Assembly: GCA_016931315.1 (NCBI GenBank)
Contig: JAFGFB010000210.1
Coordinates: 1-47,227 of the forward strand
Reading direction: 5' to 3'
Source: Anaerolineae bacterium
Lineage (GTDB): Bacteria; Chloroflexota; Anaerolineae; B4-G1; SLSP01
Length of the DNA stretch: 47,227 nt
Shown: positions 1-8,275 of the stretch, one piece after another
Position numbering within the stretch: the stretch's first letter is position 1
Layout: the number at the start of each line of letters is the position of its first letter
Notes under the pieces: model-generated
What the model was told of the DNA's origin: nothing
The model's input: only the letters and a program-made list of their open reading frames with translations
Database searches by the model: none
Position numbers and translations under genes: made by a program

Positions 1-467
1 GCCAGTGTGCCGCCCGCTGAATTGCCCACCAGGATGGCTTTTTCTTTGCCCAGGTGCTCCAGCAAGCCAAGGGCGATGCGGGGTTGGGCTGCGGTGCTAT
101 AGGGGTTTTCGCCCTCCCAGGTCAGAGGGCGCTCAGTCAGCCCAAAACCGGGACGGTCGTAGGCAATCACTGTGCCGAGTGCGCCAAGCGGTTCCATGAT
201 GCGATTCCAGGAGGTCGTGTTCGCCCCGAAACCGTGCAATAGCAGGAACGCAGGCTCGCCCTCGCCGCCGGTTTTGTAATGAATGTTCACGCCTTCGAGT
301 CTCACAAACCGGCTATCGGCGTCCGCTAGTTGTTCTGGCGGTAGGGTTCCCTCTAGCGGCGGAACCGGTACGAGCAATGGAACGGTCATGGCGAGCGCTA
401 ATACGCTCGCCGTGACGATGGTTGCCCCTTTCAATAGTTTGACAGCAATACTGCTGAATCCCATCAT
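1..467 (-). CDS. alpha/beta hydrolase, N-terminal part (runs off window)
   Basis: The minus-strand frame opens with two adjacent ATGs (467 and 464) preceded by a GGGAG ribosome site and stays open to the window edge. The product starts with a hydrophobic segment (about residues 5-35) that looks like a signal anchor. It continues with the fold's HGFGAN oxyanion-loop motif and, near residue 147, the nucleophile elbow GNSAGG, so the catalytic Ser is present. The acid and His residues lie outside the window. It belongs to the alpha/beta hydrolase superfamily; substrate unknown. It follows the broken heliorhodopsin gene by 34 bases on the same strand, so the two may be co-transcribed. Confidence 0.82.
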   Translation of the reverse strand, partial: MMGFSSIAVKLLKGATIVTASVLALAMTVPLLVPVPPLEGTLPPEQLADADSRFVRLEGVNIHYKTGGEGEPAFLLLHGFGANTTSWNRIMEPLGALGTVIAYDRPGFGLTERPLTWEGENPYSTAAQPRIALGLLEHLGKEKAILVGNSAGGTL

Positions 468-501
468 TTCACTCCCGGGTTTCACCCATCATTCTGCGCC
501 T

Positions 502-1293
502 CTATACTGGCGCCAGAGTCCCGGCGAAAATCTGCCATGCCAGGGCGGTTTTTGCCAGCAGACTAAGAATAATGTAAACCCGCTCACCGAAGAGATAGTC
601 CTTCCAGCGGCCCACCTTCTTATATTGTAACACCATGTTCACCGCGAAGATGTTGAAGAAAATGAAGATTGAGGCGACTATCCCATAAACAAAGGCTGGA
701 GGTCGTGCATCGGTGGACTGGAGCGCCGTCACGAAGTAGATGCCCATGGCGACCTAGGGCATGATGCCCGCAAAGACGCCATAGAAGAAGGAGGTCCAAT
801 TGACTCGCTCGGTGTACTGGTTGTGGTATTCCATCATGATCCCGAAGAGATTCATGGTGGCATTCACTGAGAAGAGTAACACCAGGCTTGGAATATCCCA
901 CATGCCCACCAGCATAGCGATCAAGACAATCATCCATGAAGAACTGAGGGCGTATTCGTAGAAGCGAATAGGGTTCATGCCTTTCTTGAGATTTTCGACA
1001 TAGCGCTTGTAGCCAATGGTGGAGAGATAGAAGTGTGCGATGGCGGAAAGCAGCAGGAAGATGGCAACCGCTGGTCCAAACAACAATTCGCCCGAGTTCT
1101 TTACATCGGGGACCAATTGCCGGAGCACAGGGTCAAATCTCGGGAAGGTCGTGGTTAAGGGATACGTGGTGTCGTTGCTGATGACAATCATCAGAATACC
1201 TTGAATCAGATGTAGAAAGCCCATGATCAGGTTAAAACGACGTAGGCTTTTGAATTTAACTGCTAAGGTGGTGTCAAGCGTGTTCTTTTTCAT
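502..1293 (-). pseudogene. heliorhodopsin gene interrupted by an in-frame TAG
   Basis: Two open segments (1293-757 and 753-502) lie in the same frame, separated only by a TAG codon at 756-754 (codon 180). Read through, they give 263 residues with seven hydrophobic segments. Heliorhodopsin hallmarks are visible: TM3 with RFYEYALSSS (Glu113, the likely Schiff-base counterion), a conserved NATMNLFG stretch, and TM7 with SLLAKTALAW, whose Lys248 would bind retinal. The flanking residues GIMP-stop-VAMGIYF suggest that the lost residue was Trp (TGG to TAG). Heliorhodopsins are retinal photoreceptors inserted opposite to type-1 rhodopsins. The truncated product would lack the retinal lysine. Either this is a recent nonsense mutation or sequencing error, or the amber codon is read through. 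The start at 1293 has GAAGGA upstream. Confidence 0.85.
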
Positions 1294-1365
1294 GGTTATG
1301 TATGTCCTTCAATTTGGATGTAGTATCTGCTGAACGGATTTAGTATCAGGAGTTTTGATTTAACG

Positions 1366-1400
1366 CATAAGGAGAGTCGGGCATTCCGACTCTCCTTATG
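1366..1400 (-). terminator. perfect 15-bp hairpin, likely (bi-directional) terminator
   Basis: The arms CATAAGGAGAGTCGG and its exact complement flank a 5-base loop, directly downstream of the DUF4397 gene and upstream of the heliorhodopsin gene. The T-tract is weak on the minus side, so partial read-through into the heliorhodopsin gene is possible. Confidence 0.6.
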
Positions 1401-1414
1401 GGATTCATTTCGCG

Positions 1415-2197
1415 TTAGCGCTTGCGCAGTTTCAGCACCGCGCCGCTGCCGAGGAGTGATAGACCCGCTAGACCCATGAGAATGGGGGTGAAGTCCATCG
1501 CACCGCCGCTCACCGGGAGCATCACCATCGGGGCTGCATCCACACTGGGCACTGCGACCAGCGCGGGCGAACCGCCGGCAAGACCCATGGCGAAGATGGT
1601 ATAGACCGTCTGGTTTGCCAGATTCACACCGGGCACTGAGAGGACCACGGTCGTCGTGCCAGCGAGGCGAACTTCCAGGTCATAGGTGCCAGTATCCACC
1701 GGGAGATAATCTCCCACACCCTTGAAGGGCACATTGCCGAAGAGCACCGGACCACCATTGGCTACAGCGATGTCCACCGCGGGGGCGTCAGGAGAAGCGT
1801 GTACGAAGCGGACGTGCGCCTTGCCTTCGGCTGGAGTAGCATTGTTGTCTACCAGAACGAGCGGCTCAATGTTGGCGAGTGTATTCACTGCGACGACGGT
1901 ATAATCTTTATCGGCTTCCAATCCCAGGTTGGCTTCAATCACTACAGGGGTGGTGGCGCCAGCGGGAACAACTTTGACATTGTAGGTCGCGGGATCGAGC
2001 TCTGCATAAGCAGTGACGCCTTTGAAGGGCGCATTCGTGAAGGCTTTGATGCTGTCATTGACCCACACATCTACGGCTGGAGCATCGGGTGAAGCATGAA
2101 CCACACGGACACGGGCTTTTCCATTGGCTGCCATCGTCGGCATCGCCATCGCCAAAACCAACACTAACGTCAGGACTGCAACTGTAAAGCGTTTCAT
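1415..2197 (-). CDS. secreted DUF4397 repeat protein with C-terminal membrane anchor
   Basis: The start at 2197 is preceded by a strong AAGGAGA site; the frame also opens 60 bases further upstream but without a ribosome site. The 260-residue product has a signal peptide (MKRF then a Leu/Ala/Val-rich core ending near AMPTMAA). Two DUF4397 repeats follow, each opening with a near-identical VRxVHASPDAPAVD motif (about residues 28 and 128). The tail has LPVSGG, a hydrophobic segment and a final KLRKR, resembling a sortase-like or membrane anchor. DUF4397 proteins are extracytoplasmic and of unknown function. The gene has its own consensus promoter with 11-bp repeats like those beside carH, so light/B12 control is inferred. 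Confidence 0.85.
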   Translation of the reverse strand: MKRFTVAVLTLVLVLAMAMPTMAANGKARVRVVHASPDAPAVDVWVNDSIKAFTNAPFKGVTAYAELDPATYNVKVVPAGATTPVVIEANLGLEADKDYTVVAVNTLANIEPLVLVDNNATPAEGKAHVRFVHASPDAPAVDIAVANGGPVLFGNVPFKGVGDYLPVDTGTYDLEVRLAGTTTVVLSVPGVNLANQTVYTIFAMGLAGGSPALVAVPSVDAAPMVMLPVSGGAMDFTPILMGLAGLSLLGSGAVLKLRKR

Positions 2198-2265
2198 TTT
2201 AACTATCTCCTTTTTTGTTTTTAGTTTTACTTTTTGTCTGTATTGGATGTCCCTCAACTGTGTAT

Positions 2266-2294
2266 ATTGTATATCACTATCTAGTTTTTGTCAA
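2266..2294 (-). promoter_or_regulatory. sigma70-type promoter of the DUF4397 gene
   Basis: On the minus strand, TTGACA (2294-2289), a 17-bp spacer and TACAAT (2271-2266). The -35 hexamer is a perfect consensus and the spacing is ideal. The leader to the ATG at 2197 is about 60 bases. Confidence 0.75.
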
Positions 2295-2316
2295 TACTTT
2301 ATCGAGTATTTGTACA
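2284..2316 (-). promoter_or_regulatory. candidate CarH-type operator (three 11-bp direct repeats)
   Basis: Minus-strand 11-mers start at 2316 (TGTACAAATAC), 2305 (TCGATAAAGTA) and 2294 (TTGACAAAAAC); the last contains the -35 box. The phase and the first repeat match the repeats beside the carH-like gene at 10.27 kb. Three 11-bp direct repeats reaching the -35 box are known for the Thermus CarH operator; use by this window's CarH is inferred. Confidence 0.55.
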
Positions 2317-2466
2317 GGTTTTAGGAAATTTTTAAGAAATTTTACTCGTTTATTGATCTTTTAATATTTTTGCATCTCTAATACTCACTTTGGAGCTTGG
2401 CCGAAGATCATCACGACCACCCGCCCCAAAAACTCAATTCCCAAATAGACGCTCCGTGATACGAAG

Positions 2467-2494
2467 ATGCCCCCTCATTTTTGTGAGGGGGCAT
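2467..2494 (-). terminator. 11-bp hairpin downstream of MFS gene, probable terminator
   Basis: ATGCCCCCTCA and its exact complement flank a six-base loop, 37 bases past the MFS stop codon. There is no strong T-tract on the minus strand, so termination is inferred from position. The rest of 2317-2530 shows no gene. Confidence 0.5.
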
Positions 2495-2530
2495 GGGTTT
2501 TGAGGCCTGACTCTAACTTGCTGGATTCGC

Positions 2531-3742
2531 TTATGCCATGTCGGCCATTTGACATGCAGGTGTGATAGGCTCCGGAAGGGTTTGCAGATGTCTCTGTGCG
2601 TAGAGGCTAAGCCCCGCCATTATCACAGCTGCAGCGATGCCGGGCGCCCAAGCGCCTATTCCTTGCAGCAAAATACCGCCTGCAATTGGCGAAACAATTC
2701 GCGCGAAGCTGCTCAGGGCCGCGGATAGACCTAGCGCGCCGCCCACCTCCTCCGGTGGGACGGCTTTGCTCAACTGGCTGTTCAGTACGGTGTTCAGGAT
2801 ACCTGCGGCAAGCGAGAGCGGCGCCAATACCACGAGCAATACGCCTATGTTGGGGGCAGCAGCCCACCCCACTAAAGCGACGGCTAATAACCCGATGCCC
2901 GCAAGGCTGAGCCGTCGTTCACTAAAACGCCGCGTCAGGGCGCCGATGACGCCGCCCTGGACGATGACAACGACGATTCCCACATAGGCCAGCACATAAC
3001 TTGTGCTCTGCGCGGTCAACGCAAAGCGATAGAGTGCGTAGGTGGAGAAAATCGTCTCAAAGACGGTGAATGCCAGGCGATAGAAGAGCTGTAGAGTGAG
3101 CAAAGGTCCCACACAGGGAAGGTGCAACGCTTTCCACAGCAGCGGCAGGGAGAAACGCGTTTCAGGGTTTGCACGTCGTTCCTTTTGGCTTGACGCCGGG
3201 AGTGATTCCGGGAGCCATAACAACACACCCACGAGATTAACGGCTGCGATGGCTGCCGCGATGAAAGCGGGCAGGGCGTAATTGCCGTTGGCGCTGAGTG
3301 CGCCCCCTATCGCCGGACCAAGGATGAAGCCCAGACCGAATGCCGCGCCAATCAGCCCCAAGCCCTTGGCGCGGTCTTTCGCGTCGGTGATGTCGCTGAT
3401 ATACGCCTGCGCGAGGGTGATATCGCCTCCGAGCAAGCCATCCAGAATTCGGCTCAGGAATACCATCCATAAAGAACGGGCAAATCCCAGTAGCAGGAAA
3501 CTTCCCAGCGTTCCGATAAGACTCACAATTAAGAGGGGGCGGCGTCCGTAGCGATCCGAAAGCCGCCCCAGCATCGGAGCACCGAGAAATTGTGTGACTG
3601 CGTTAGAGGCAAGCAGGAAACCAATCACCGTCGCCGATGCGCCAAACGTATCGGCATAGTAGGGTAACAGCGGCAGAATCAGGCTGAAGCCCAGGACATC
3701 CACGAAGACGAAGATCAGAATTTGGAGCAACTGCTTGCGCAT
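2531..3742 (-). CDS. MFS transporter, TetA-like drug:H+ antiporter family
   Basis: A 403-residue membrane protein with about twelve hydrophobic segments. It begins with the FVDVLGFSLILPLLPYYA segment typical of TetA-like MFS exporters. Motif A is clear in the loop between TM2 and TM3 (GRLSDRYGRRPLL, about residues 58-72), and a second-half segment resembles motif C. Family members export drugs or small metabolites in exchange for protons. The name does not imply tetracycline resistance, and the substrate cannot be read from sequence. It starts 7 bases after the stop of the nucleotidyltransferase-like gene, so it is the last gene of the minus-strand series from the photolyase region. Confidence 0.85.
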   Translation of the reverse strand: MRKQLLQILIFVFVDVLGFSLILPLLPYYADTFGASATVIGFLLASNAVTQFLGAPMLGRLSDRYGRRPLLIVSLIGTLGSFLLLGFARSLWMVFLSRILDGLLGGDITLAQAYISDITDAKDRAKGLGLIGAAFGLGFILGPAIGGALSANGNYALPAFIAAAIAAVNLVGVLLWLPESLPASSQKERRANPETRFSLPLLWKALHLPCVGPLLTLQLFYRLAFTVFETIFSTYALYRFALTAQSTSYVLAYVGIVVVIVQGGVIGALTRRFSERRLSLAGIGLLAVALVGWAAAPNIGVLLVVLAPLSLAAGILNTVLNSQLSKAVPPEEVGGALGLSAALSSFARIVSPIAGGILLQGIGAWAPGIAAAVIMAGLSLYAQRHLQTLPEPITPACQMADMA

Positions 3743-3749
3743 GGTTTGC

Positions 3750-5084
3750 TTACGCTGATTGCTGAACTTGTTCCATATAGGCTTTAATCGTTGGCAGGCC
3801 TGCCATCTTCTCGTAGAAGAAGTTGTTGACGATATTGATGACTTCTGCGCGAGCGGCTTCGGCTTGTTCGGTAAGGGCTTCGCCTACCTGTTGGCGGCTG
3901 AGCAGGTCGCGCAAGCGCAGCAGGTAGCGCACGATTTCCGTTTCCTTTTCCCCTTCAAGCGCTTCAATGACAGCTACGATCAGGTGATCGGTCTCAGCCA
4001 GCAGGTTGTCCAACGGGATGGTTGCCCCTGGGCTGAAAGCGTCATCAATGGTGCGTATAAGCGACCAGACCTGATAGAGGATGGTGGTCGGTTCATCGAA
4101 AATCTCGCGCAAGAAAGCCGCTTCCTGATAGCGCCCGGTCAGGCGGAAGAGGTTGTACATCCGTTTGGCGGCTTTGCCATAGTTTTGCGGTGTATAACGC
4201 AGGTATTGCCGAACTTGTTTTTCCATCGCTGTGACATAGTCCGCCAGAACGTCGGGCGAGACATGCTTGACCAGCTTCGAGAAGATAGGAGCGGATTCGG
4301 CTTCGAGGTAGATTTCCTGGAAATAGGCATCCAGGTAGCCGTCGAGCGGGGTGATGGCGCCATCGGGCGCCTCCCAGGTCACGTCGAGCATGTTGCTGGC
4401 GTTGGATAGCCGTTGGTGTATGGGGTCAGCCACTACCCAGTCAAGCTTGCACCAACCTGGGTCTTGGGCGGCTTGCTCCCAGGTGATCGTGACGGGCGCG
4501 CCATCTGGAAGTTCGGCGACGATGCCGCCGGCTTCAACTTCATTCGCACTCCAGGCGATGGGTGACCCCATGCGCAGGGATTTCCCTTCCTTCACTACCT
4601 CAAAGGGATACGAGCCGAATTTGACCTCGATAAGCTGGTAGGTCTCGCCGCGCAGTGTGCTGAGCGCTTTCTCGCGCATAATCTCACCCAGAATGCGGCA
4701 GGCTTCTTCTCGCGTTGCCGCAATGATGTTGACTCGCTCGAAGTAATCACAATCACCAGGGTGGGTTTGAATCTTTGATTGTGCCGCTGAGCCGGAAAGC
4801 GCCAGTGCGGTTTCGACGACGCCGGGTACATCGTGAAATTCCACCAGCTTCCCAATCTCACGGAAACGCGCCAGCTCTGCCGGGCTGAAGTCCAACATGC
4901 TGATTTTGTGTCCAAAAACGCCGGTTTTTACATCCATTGTGATATCATCATCGCTTTTCATTGTCTGGATGGCATCCAACCAGCGGCGAGCCTCGTCGGC
5001 GTTTATTTGCATTCCTAATCGTTCAGCACTCTCAAGAATGCTATCCAGGTCCGGTCGGTTTTGTGCTTCGTTTTTGTCAGTCAT
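3750..5084 (-). CDS. nucleotidyltransferase-fold protein of unknown function
   Basis: A 444-residue soluble protein that I do not recognise as a named family. Residues 98-113 carry a signature of the polymerase-beta-type nucleotidyltransferase fold: Gly98-Ser99, then eleven residues on Asp111-Cys-Asp113 followed by YFERV. A possible third acidic position is Glu153 (IEVKFG). The C-terminal half (about 260-440) is rich in predicted helices. The start overlaps the exonuclease stop (ATGA) and has AAAGGAG seven bases upstream, so the two are translationally coupled. That suggests an RNA- or nucleotide-processing pair; no substrate can be assigned. Confidence 0.7.
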   Translation of the reverse strand: MTDKNEAQNRPDLDSILESAERLGMQINADEARRWLDAIQTMKSDDDITMDVKTGVFGHKISMLDFSPAELARFREIGKLVEFHDVPGVVETALALSGSAAQSKIQTHPGDCDYFERVNIIAATREEACRILGEIMREKALSTLRGETYQLIEVKFGSYPFEVVKEGKSLRMGSPIAWSANEVEAGGIVAELPDGAPVTITWEQAAQDPGWCKLDWVVADPIHQRLSNASNMLDVTWEAPDGAITPLDGYLDAYFQEIYLEAESAPIFSKLVKHVSPDVLADYVTAMEKQVRQYLRYTPQNYGKAAKRMYNLFRLTGRYQEAAFLREIFDEPTTILYQVWSLIRTIDDAFSPGATIPLDNLLAETDHLIVAVIEALEGEKETEIVRYLLRLRDLLSRQQVGEALTEQAEAARAEVINIVNNFFYEKMAGLPTIKAYMEQVQQSA

Positions 5085-5713
5085 ACTGTAGCTCCTTTCG
5101 TCATTGCATCACCTAAATCGCACGCTTCTTCGCGTGCGCGCCGCGCCTGTGCTTCCGCCAGCACCGCCGCGAAAATCTCCGCTTGATCGCGTGCGTCTTG
5201 CAGTGCGTTGTGTGTGAGTTTGCGCCCCTCCAGATAACGGGCTGAGAGGTATTGCATCGAGGTGCGTGTCCAGGAAACTCCCGTAAGTCCCATGTAGAAG
5301 GCTTTGATATCCAGGGCTGAGTGTCCAAAGGGATTGAAGTGCAGAAAATGGTGGAAATACTCGTTCACGAACATCCAGTCGAAGGGAGCATTGAGTGCCA
5401 CGAAAATGGGCCGGTGTCTCGGCGGCGTGCTCCTTTCCACCCACTCTGCAAACTCACGCATGGCATCTCTCGGGGGAGTGCCCTTTTCGGCTAGTTCGGC
5501 CATGGAGAGATCGGAAATAGCCAACGCTCCGGGGACGGCCTCCATCGTCACGGGTTGCAGCTCAATGTAGAATCCCACATCGGGGTTCTGCACCAAACAC
5601 GCGCCGATAGAGAGCATGGAATAACGGATAGGGTAGGGGCCGGCCGTTTCTACATCTACTGAAATATAGCACTCGGTGGAGATATTGGGCTGTGTGTTGG
5701 TTCTCTCGCTCAT
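5081..5713 (-). CDS. DEDDh-family 3'-5' exonuclease (RNase T/DnaQ-like)
   Basis: Motifs in order: SVDVETAGP (Exo I, DxE, near residue 20), NAPFDWMF (Exo II Asp) and HNALQDARDQ (Exo III, His with Asp five residues later), which is the DEDDh pattern. The 210-residue length fits stand-alone exonucleases such as RNase T or exonuclease-like DnaQ paralogues. The start at 5713 is preferred over 5728 because GAGG lies upstream of it. The gene ends in an ATGA overlap with the nucleotidyltransferase-like gene and follows the photolyase gene by 93 bases. It could trim RNA or DNA 3' ends; a repair role is suggested only by its neighbours. Confidence 0.82.
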   Translation of the reverse strand: MSERTNTQPNISTECYISVDVETAGPYPIRYSMLSIGACLVQNPDVGFYIELQPVTMEAVPGALAISDLSMAELAEKGTPPRDAMREFAEWVERSTPPRHRPIFVALNAPFDWMFVNEYFHHFLHFNPFGHSALDIKAFYMGLTGVSWTRTSMQYLSARYLEGRKLTHNALQDARDQAEIFAAVLAEAQARRAREEACDLGDAMTKGATV

Positions 5714-5806
5714 GGCTTCAATCCTCATCTGGTGTTATTGGGCGGCGTGTTGGTTTTCTTCCCCATACCCCCAATCCTGATCCTGGGGATAGTAGGTTAT
5801 GGATTC

Positions 5807-7222
5807 TTATCCTTTGGCGGCTTTGTAGGCTGCCAGTGTGCGCTCCCGTGCCATGCTGTGATCTACGATTGGGGTGGGATAATCCCTTCCAATCATACAC
5901 CCAATTTCGCGTTGCAGCTCTTCCGACATTGTCCACGGACGGTGGATGTCTGCTGCCGGGGCGCGCTGCAGCTCGGGTACCCAGCGCCGAATGGTTGCGC
6001 CATCGGGGTCGAATTTCTCGCCCTGCAAGACGGGATTGAAGATGCGGAAATAGGGCGCGGCATCAGTGCCGGTGCCCGCAGCCCATTGCCAGCCTCCGTT
6101 ATTTGAAGCCGGGTCTCCATCGAGCAATTGTTCCATGAAGTAGCGCTCGCCCCAGCGCCAGTCAATGAGCAGATCCTTGGTCAGGAAGGAGGCGACAATC
6201 ATTCGGGCGCGGTTGTGCATCCAACCGGTTGCATGGAGTTGGCGCATCGCGGCGTCTACTACGGGATAGCCTGTGCGCCCTTCTTGCCAGGCGCGGAACT
6301 CCTCGGGATCGTTACGCCAGCGAATGGCATCGAACGCGGGCCGAAAACTACCTTGTCGAACATGCGGAAAGTGGTAGAGGATGGCGCTGTAGAACTCACG
6401 CCATAGAATTTCGTTGAGCCAGGTCTCCGCGCCCCGCACATCGTCGCAGCGACGGGAGTGCCGCCGGGCTTCAATGACGGTGGCAGCTGCCTGCCGTGCC
6501 GAGAGCATACCAAAGCGCAGATAAGGGGAGAGCTTCGACGTGCCATCGCGGTCCATCCGATCACGGTCGGTGGCATAAGCACAGACAGCATGCTCCATAA
6601 AGCGCTCCAGACGCTGCTGTGCCTCTTTTTCACCAGGAGGAAACTCGCTCGCTCCCGTATTCACCGGCTTCAGATTTTCGCTTTCCAGGCATATTCCGGT
6701 GATCCCTGGCGGCGTCGGAATTCGCGCCGGAGCAGATTCCAATTCATCCAGGGTCGGCTGCGAAAGCGATTTCCAGGCGCGGCTAAACGGCGTGAATACG
6801 GTGTAGGGGGCGCCATCTTGCCGGTGTACGGCATTTGGCGGCATAATGGTCAGCCCGCCGTGCAAGCGCAGGGCCAAGCGTGAGACCACTTCCGCGTCGC
6901 GTCGCCGCGCATACGGAGAAACATCGGCTTCCGCGAATATGGCTTCGGCTCCGGTTTCTGCCTGTAATTCTGTCAGCACCTCTACCGGGCGCCCCTGCCG
7001 CACGATGAGAGCGCTGCCCCGGGCACGCAGGTCTGTATCCAGGGCGCTCAACCCGCCCAGCAGGAATGTCAACCGCCGCTCACTCATATACGGCGATTGT
7101 AGCAGCGCCGGGTCAAGAATGAAGACGGGAAGCACCTGTTCCGCGTTGCGTAGTGCAGCGCTCAACGTTTCATTGTCACTTAGCCGCAGATCGCGGCGAA
7201 TCCACCATATCCCCTTTTCGAT
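5807..7222 (-). CDS. phrB: class I deoxyribodipyrimidine photolyase (apparent ATC start)
   Basis: A photolyase/cryptochrome of about 471 residues. The N-terminal antenna domain starts WWIRRDLRLSDNETL, as in class I photolyases. The C-terminal FAD domain contains WLNEILWREFY, GYPVVDAAMRQL, WMHNRARMI and DGDPASNNGGWQW, typical of CPD photolyases. It repairs UV cyclobutane dimers using FADH- and blue light. The conserved N-terminus has no ATG, GTG or TTG in frame: a good AGGAGG lies six bases before ATC at 7222. The first standard start, TTG at 7165, would delete the first beta strand. Either the start is ATC or a start codon is mutated. It lies 40 bases downstream of the aldo/keto reductase gene. 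Confidence 0.88.
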   Translation of the reverse strand: MEKGIWWIRRDLRLSDNETLSAALRNAEQVLPVFILDPALLQSPYMSERRLTFLLGGLSALDTDLRARGSALIVRQGRPVEVLTELQAETGAEAIFAEADVSPYARRRDAEVVSRLALRLHGGLTIMPPNAVHRQDGAPYTVFTPFSRAWKSLSQPTLDELESAPARIPTPPGITGICLESENLKPVNTGASEFPPGEKEAQQRLERFMEHAVCAYATDRDRMDRDGTSKLSPYLRFGMLSARQAAATVIEARRHSRRCDDVRGAETWLNEILWREFYSAILYHFPHVRQGSFRPAFDAIRWRNDPEEFRAWQEGRTGYPVVDAAMRQLHATGWMHNRARMIVASFLTKDLLIDWRWGERYFMEQLLDGDPASNNGGWQWAAGTGTDAAPYFRIFNPVLQGEKFDPDGATIRRWVPELQRAPAADIHRPWTMSEELQREIGCMIGRDYPTPIVDHSMARERTLAAYKAAKG

Positions 7223-7262
7223 GCTATGCCTCCTGGTGTGGTGATCTAAGGGCCAACCGACC

Positions 7263-8204
7263 TTAACTCAGGGGCGCGCTGAGTGCGTCGAGCGCGGCGA
7301 TCTCATCTTCGGTCAGTCGCCAACCTGCTGCGCCGATATTCGATTCCAGCTGCCGCACGTTTTTCGCGCCAGGAATTGGAACCGCACCCTTGCAAATTGT
7401 CCAATTGAGTGCCACCTGCGCCGGTGACTTGCCGCCGTGTGCTTCACCGATTTCTCGCATCAGAGCGATCAGCGGTTGAACTTTTTGCAGCCGTTCCTGA
7501 TTATAGATTCTGCGGCGAGCGCCAGGCGGTGGATTCTCTGGGGTATATTTTCCGGTAAGAATCCCTTTGGCAAGCGGGCTATAGGCAATGATGGTGATAC
7601 CCAGGTCGTGTGCGGTCTGCATCTGCCCATTGCGCTCGGGCTCCCGGTGCAGCAGGCTGTACTCGATCTGATTGGATGCCAGGGGCACACCGCGCGCGGC
7701 GAGGGTGTTGAAAGTGCGTCCCATCTGTGCAGCCGAAAAATTGGAGACGCCCACCGCCCGCGTGAGTCCGGCTTCCACGGCATCTGCCAGGCCTGCCGCC
7801 CATTGTTCGACCGGCAGCGGGGGCAAGGGAAAGTGCACCTGATAGAGGTCTACGCGGGGAAGACCGAGGCGCTTGAGGCTGCGCTTCAATGCCGCAATCA
7901 ACCGTGACCGGTGCAGGCGCCAGGGAAAGGGCATAAATTTGGTGGCGACGGTGACCTCTTGTTGGCTCTCGTGGATGAACTGCCCGAGCAGGGTTTCGGA
8001 GCGCCCCATGCCGTAGACTTCGGCGGTATCGAAGAAGGAGATTCCGGCAGCCATGGCGGCATTGAAGACGGCGTGAATGTCGGCATCAGTGTATCCCCCC
8101 TTGCCATAATCCCACATTAGCCGGTCGCCCCATTGCCAGGCGCCGGTGCCCAGTTCCGGAATTCGAATATCCGTTTTTCCCAACGTAATTGTTGTGCTCT
8201 GCAT
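7263..8204 (-). CDS. aldo/keto reductase
   Basis: A 313-residue TIM-barrel aldo/keto reductase. The catalytic tetrad is visible: Asp and Tyr in FFDTAEVYGMGRSE (about residues 57-70), Lys in VATKFMPF, and His in YQVHFP. The C-terminal cofactor motif is IPGAKNVRQLESN, which binds NADP(H). The family reduces aldehydes and ketones; the particular substrate is unknown. The start at 8204 has GGAG six bases upstream. It lies between the Rieske and photolyase genes with short gaps (71 and 40 bases), as one likely transcript. Confidence 0.88.
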   Translation of the reverse strand: MQSTTITLGKTDIRIPELGTGAWQWGDRLMWDYGKGGYTDADIHAVFNAAMAAGISFFDTAEVYGMGRSETLLGQFIHESQQEVTVATKFMPFPWRLHRSRLIAALKRSLKRLGLPRVDLYQVHFPLPPLPVEQWAAGLADAVEAGLTRAVGVSNFSAAQMGRTFNTLAARGVPLASNQIEYSLLHREPERNGQMQTAHDLGITIIAYSPLAKGILTGKYTPENPPPGARRRIYNQERLQKVQPLIALMREIGEAHGGKSPAQVALNWTICKGAVPIPGAKNVRQLESNIGAAGWRLTEDEIAALDALSAPLS

Positions 8205-8275
8205 AGCTGGCTCCAGTTAATTGATGGATCGCACGGACGCCTCGGAATCGCCGTGTTCGCTGGTGATACGGTTGC

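Noticed and set aside
2531-3742. Tetracycline-resistance determinant
   Set aside because: Only TetA-like MFS family features are seen; the context does not support a specific resistance function.
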